Of a stretch of 8,570 nt of DNA, positions 6,636 through 8,570 are shown in pieces; position 1 is the stretch's first letter; every line of letters starts with the position of its first letter. The position numbers and the translations under genes are program-made. This stretch comes from JBHHYR01 sp046757585 (GTDB lineage: Bacteria; Desulfobacterota; Binatia; HRBIN30): NCBI GenBank assembly GCA_046757585.1, contig JBHHYR010000161.1, positions 1 through 8,570 of the forward strand, read 5' to 3'. The notes beneath the pieces are model-generated. The model saw only the letters and a program-made list of their open reading frames with translations, ran no database searches and was not told the DNA's origin.

Positions 6636-7487
6636 ATGCGTGCTGAGGACAGATTCCAGCGCCGCATTGCCGCTGCAATCGCAACGGGTGCGGAGCTTGA
6701 AATGGTGCTCGCCATCATTGTGCGGGCCGCGGCGTGCGTTTTACGCTCACCGATGGCAGCGATCGCACTGGCGACAAACAGCTCTGACGAGTTGGAACTC
6801 GTGAGTGCGTTCGGGATGAACGCTTCTGTTCTGCGCAAACGGCTCCCGCTCGCCGCAAGCCTAACCGGTCTAGCGGTCAGCTCGGGCCGCAGTGTTCGCA
6901 GCTCCGATATATTGCGCGACCCCCGTCCCGTGGCGCGCGAGATTCCCCTCATGAGCGGGACGCGTGGCGTCCTGATTGTGCCGTTGCGAGACGGAGATGG
7001 ATCGTTCGGCACTGTTGCGGTGGCAAAGCGGACCCCCTGGTCCTTCACCGACGGCGACAGAGCGCTGTTGACCCAGTTGGCAGACAATGCCAGCACCGCC
7101 ATCCGGTATGCTCAGCTCCGCGCCCGGCTCCAGGTGTCAACGCCGCAGGTGCGAGGCGCGAAGCCGCTATCTGCACCGAGTCATACTTGGCGTGCGCTAT
7201 CGCCTTCCCAGGTTTCGGGCAAGACGCAGCCGCATCTCAGCCCGCGCGAACGGGAGATCATTGAGCTCCTGATCGGCGGCAAGACGTGCAAGGAAGCTGC
7301 TGCCAACCTGGGCCTCAGCAAGCGCACCGTCGACCACTACCTTGAGCGGCTCAAACAGCGCTTCGGCCAGCAGCGGCTGCCCGCTCTGGTGGCTTATGTT
7401 CACAAGCATGTGCCGTCGCTGAGTGTGTGTGTGTCGTGCTGGTTCGTTCCTTTGGTATCCCGCCTGATTCCGGAACTGCCCGCATAG
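6636..7487 (+). CDS. GAF-domain LuxR-family transcriptional regulator
   Basis: A 283-residue regulator. Residues about 5-160 fit a GAF sensor domain, with the usual strand SGTRGVLIVPLRDGDGSFGTVAVAKR at 107-132 and a closing helix FTDGDRALLTQLADNASTAIRYAQL (137-161). After a linker of about 38 residues comes a LuxR/GerE helix-turn-helix: LSPREREIIELLIGGKTCKEAAANLGLSKRTVDHYLERLKQRFG (201-244), in which the SKRTVDHYLERL helix reads DNA. There is no receiver domain, so it probably senses a small ligand directly rather than a phosphate. Start: TGA at 6630-6632 closes the frame just upstream, so ATG 6636 is the first possible ATG; no good ribosome site precedes it. A 7-codon frame, ATG 6623 to TGA 6646, overlaps the start and could reduce initiation. 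The last 20 residues lie beyond the fold and include a (GT)6 tract. Targets are unknown; the repeated element flanking this gene is a candidate. Confidence 0.88.
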   Translation: MRAEDRFQRRIAAAIATGAELEMVLAIIVRAAACVLRSPMAAIALATNSSDELELVSAFGMNASVLRKRLPLAASLTGLAVSSGRSVRSSDILRDPRPVAREIPLMSGTRGVLIVPLRDGDGSFGTVAVAKRTPWSFTDGDRALLTQLADNASTAIRYAQLRARLQVSTPQVRGAKPLSAPSHTWRALSPSQVSGKTQPHLSPREREIIELLIGGKTCKEAAANLGLSKRTVDHYLERLKQRFGQQRLPALVAYVHKHVPSLSVCVSCWFVPLVSRLIPELPA

Positions 7488-7492
7488 CCACA

Positions 7493-7539
7493 CGCAAAAC
7501 TCTCGCCCCAAGCGGTTGGGCCGGTTCCACCGTTTTGCG
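7493..7539 (+). terminator. Nested inverted repeat just after the LuxR-type stop codon
   Basis: CGCAAAAC (7493-7500) pairs perfectly with GTTTTGCG (7532-7539). Inside the loop, CCCAA (7507-7511) pairs with TTGGG (7516-7520) around the tetraloop GCGG. It begins 5 bases after the stop at 7487, where a transcription terminator or 3' stabilising structure is expected. The lack of a T-run directly after the stem argues against a classic intrinsic terminator. Confidence 0.4.
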
Positions 7540-7544
7540 CCGTG

Positions 7545-7573
7545 AAGGTGCAAGAGCATGTGTAAGCACCTTT
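7545..7573 (+). terminator. Possible hairpin with short T-run
   Basis: AAGGTGC (7545-7551) is complementary to GCACCTT (7566-7572) across a 14-base loop, and the 3' arm ends in TTT then ATAGT. Seven perfect pairs followed by a short T-run could terminate the upstream transcript, but the loop is long and the T-run short. It may also be an operator half-site pair. Confidence 0.3.
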
Positions 7574-7607
7574 ATAGTAACATGCCTCGCTTGGAAACCG
7601 CGTGCAT

Positions 7608-7643
7608 CAAATACCCCGGGTAAGAATACCCTCTTGTAAACGC
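7608..7643 (+). promoter_or_regulatory. Copy 2 of the repeated 36-base operator-like element
   Basis: This is the same element as at 4436-4471 and in the same orientation relative to the downstream gene. Half-sites are AATACC (7610-7615), GGGTA (7618-7622) and AATACC (7625-7630), with TACC-CCG-GGTA as the inverted pair and a tail TTGTAAACGC (7634-7643). It lies 210 bases before the ATG at 7854 and about 30 bases before a perfect TATAAT (7674-7679) that has no recognisable -35. That is the distance expected for an activator site upstream of the promoter. Confidence 0.55.
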
Positions 7644-7673
7644 ACAACGTGTATCGCACACTAAGGCCGCGTT

Positions 7674-7679
7674 TATAAT
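7674..7679 (+). promoter_or_regulatory. Perfect -10 hexamer TATAAT, no -35
   Basis: TATAAT is followed by GATG and lies in the leader of the repeat-protein gene. At spacers of 16-18 bases the upstream hexamers (around 7650-7657) do not resemble TTGACA. If used, the promoter would depend on an activator, and copy 2 of the 36-base element is suitably placed. Confidence 0.35.
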
Positions 7680-7853
7680 GATGAAATTGCCCGTGGAGCC
7701 TTGCCGCGCTACTCGAACCAGCAGCGGTTGCCACCCAAACAAGCGGAGGAGTGTGTTCGTAGGCTCTGGGTTCCACGTGAACACGTAAGAGGTCCGCCAA
7801 TTGTTAGCCGCTTCGGGACCCAGCAGAGATACTTGTCATGAAGACGAAGACTC

Positions 7854-8570
7854 ATGAAGGACCAGCAGGAGGGTAAGGTTAGCACTCGCAAACAACAGTG
7901 CGGCTCCTTTCTGTGGGCGTGTACCTTGACACTGGTTTGCGCAGCCATCGATCCGCAGCCAGCCACCGCGCAGGTCACCATCACTCAGATCACCAACACC
8001 CAAGGCGGCTTGTTGGGTGCTCAGTCGGGAAGGGGGGTTGATACGCCGTCGATCAACGCCGATGGCACGCGCATCACTTTTCGATCAGGAGAGGACCTGA
8101 CTGGCGGCAACGCCGACGGGAGCGAGGAGATCTTTCTGTTTGACACCACTACTAGCACCTTTACGCAGCTCACCACTGCCAGGGGAGGCCCCTTCGGTTT
8201 TGGCATTCAGCTATCTATCAGCGCGGATGGCACCCGCGTCGCCTTCGAGTCAGACGGCGACCTGACGGGCACCAACGCCGACGGCAATCAGGAGATCTTT
8301 CTATTTGACACCACCACCGGTACCACCATGCAGGTCACCGACACCGCTGGCGGGCCCAGCGGTCAACCGTCGATCAACGCGGCAGGGACGCGTATCGCTT
8401 TTACCTCTAACCGCGACCTCACAGGCGGCAACGCCGATAATAGTTTCGAGATTTTCCTATTTGATAGCAACACCGGGTTCAAACAGATCACGAATTCCAC
8501 TGGCGGCTTCAGCTTCGACCCAGCCATCAATGCTGACGGGACCCGCATTGCCTTTCTTTCCACCGAAGAC
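7854..8570 (+). CDS. Secreted WD40/PD40-like (TolB-type) beta-propeller repeat protein, partial
   Basis: The visible 239 residues begin with a long basic n-region (MKDQQEGKVSTRKQQ), then a hydrophobic stretch GSFLWACTLTLVCAA (17-31) and probable cleavage near ATA-Q (40). Four repeats follow, with SINADGTRI starting at residues 66, 121, 173 and 224 (spacing 55, 52, 51). Each has the form S-I-N-A-D-G-T-R-I-x-F-x-S, then DLTG-x-NADG and EIFLFDTTT. This is the PD40/TolB-propeller blade style, which in TolB itself binds periplasmic partners; here an extracellular binding or structural role is only inferred. The frame is closed upstream by TGA at 7839-7841, so ATG 7854 is the only ATG before the signal peptide; its ribosome site is poor (GAAG). 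The gene continues beyond the window and more blades are expected, since propellers usually need at least five to seven. Confidence 0.88.
   Translation, partial: MKDQQEGKVSTRKQQCGSFLWACTLTLVCAAIDPQPATAQVTITQITNTQGGLLGAQSGRGVDTPSINADGTRITFRSGEDLTGGNADGSEEIFLFDTTTSTFTQLTTARGGPFGFGIQLSISADGTRVAFESDGDLTGTNADGNQEIFLFDTTTGTTMQVTDTAGGPSGQPSINAAGTRIAFTSNRDLTGGNADNSFEIFLFDSNTGFKQITNSTGGFSFDPAINADGTRIAFLSTED

Larger units (their letters stand above)
7488..7853. other. Intergenic region between the LuxR-type gene and the repeat-protein gene
   Basis: No protein gene is supported. In order it contains a nested inverted repeat (7493-7539), a second hairpin (7545-7572), copy 2 of the 36-base element (7608-7643), a perfect TATAAT (7674-7679) without a matching -35, and a short palindrome ACGTG-AA-CACGT (7775-7786). 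A 36-codon frame from the ATG at 7678 has no ribosome site and no recognisable fold. The 5' untranslated leader from TATAAT to the ATG at 7854 would be about 170 bases. Confidence 0.6.

Noticed and set aside
6422..7102. 226-residue minus-strand frame opposite the LuxR-type gene
   Set aside because: Shadow of the GAF-coding region; rich in Ser, Arg and Ala with no recognisable motif.
7351..7800. 149-residue minus-strand frame across the regulator end and the intergenic region
   Set aside because: It crosses the DNA-binding domain of a real gene, both inverted repeats and the 36-base element, and has no domain.
7838..7876. 12-codon frame from the ATG at 7838 overlapping the repeat-protein start
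   Set aside because: Too short and without a ribosome site to call; a leader peptide is possible but unsupported.
1..8570. CRISPR arrays, tRNA or rRNA genes, transposases, toxin-antitoxin pairs or phage genes
   Set aside because: No regularly spaced repeats, tRNA T-loop motifs, rRNA signatures or mobile-element proteins were found on either strand.

Overview
The window comes from a GC-rich bacterium. Two features point to a soil or sediment lineage such as Candidatus Binatia or a former deltaproteobacterium/myxobacterium. One is a secreted protein carrying the cysteine signature CGNGVVDAGEQCD (the Myxococcus-type cysteine-rich repeat). The other is a secreted beta-propeller-like protein with repeats of the type SINADGTRIAF. 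This placement is inferred from protein style, not from a marker gene. No rRNA, tRNA, CRISPR array, transposase or integrase is visible.

Layout. Positions 1-3904 hold a tight minus-strand row, read right to left: a family 2 glycosyltransferase with membrane segments, a family 4 glycosyltransferase, a 419-residue protein that is a clear chimera, and the start of a secreted BamE/SmpA-like protein. The chimera joins the N-terminal half of a flavin oxidoreductase to the C-terminal two thirds of PurQ, the glutaminase subunit of FGAM synthase. The join lies at about 853-874, in a stretch whose short peptide fits both families. It is either a misassembly or a deletion/recombination event, so the link between the sugar-transfer genes (right) and the purine gene (left) should not be trusted yet.

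Positions 4033-4271 hold the remains of a VOC/glyoxalase-family gene on the plus strand. It keeps a good ribosome binding site and start but has lost a central block and changes frame at least three times. From 4593 the plus strand carries a 612-residue secreted protein with four related N-terminal repeats, one myxo-type cysteine repeat, an unassigned middle domain and two C-terminal five-cysteine modules of identical spacing. A GAF-LuxR transcription regulator without a receiver domain follows (6636-7487). Last is the start of a secreted WD40/PD40-like repeat protein (7854 to the window end).

The least expected regulatory signal is a 36-base element found twice, at 4436-4471 and 7608-7643, about 80% identical. 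Each copy lies upstream of one of the two plus-strand secreted-protein genes, in the same orientation. Its core has the half-site order AATACC, GGGTA, AATACC, which looks like an operator. The LuxR-type regulator encoded between the two copies is a plausible but unproven binder.
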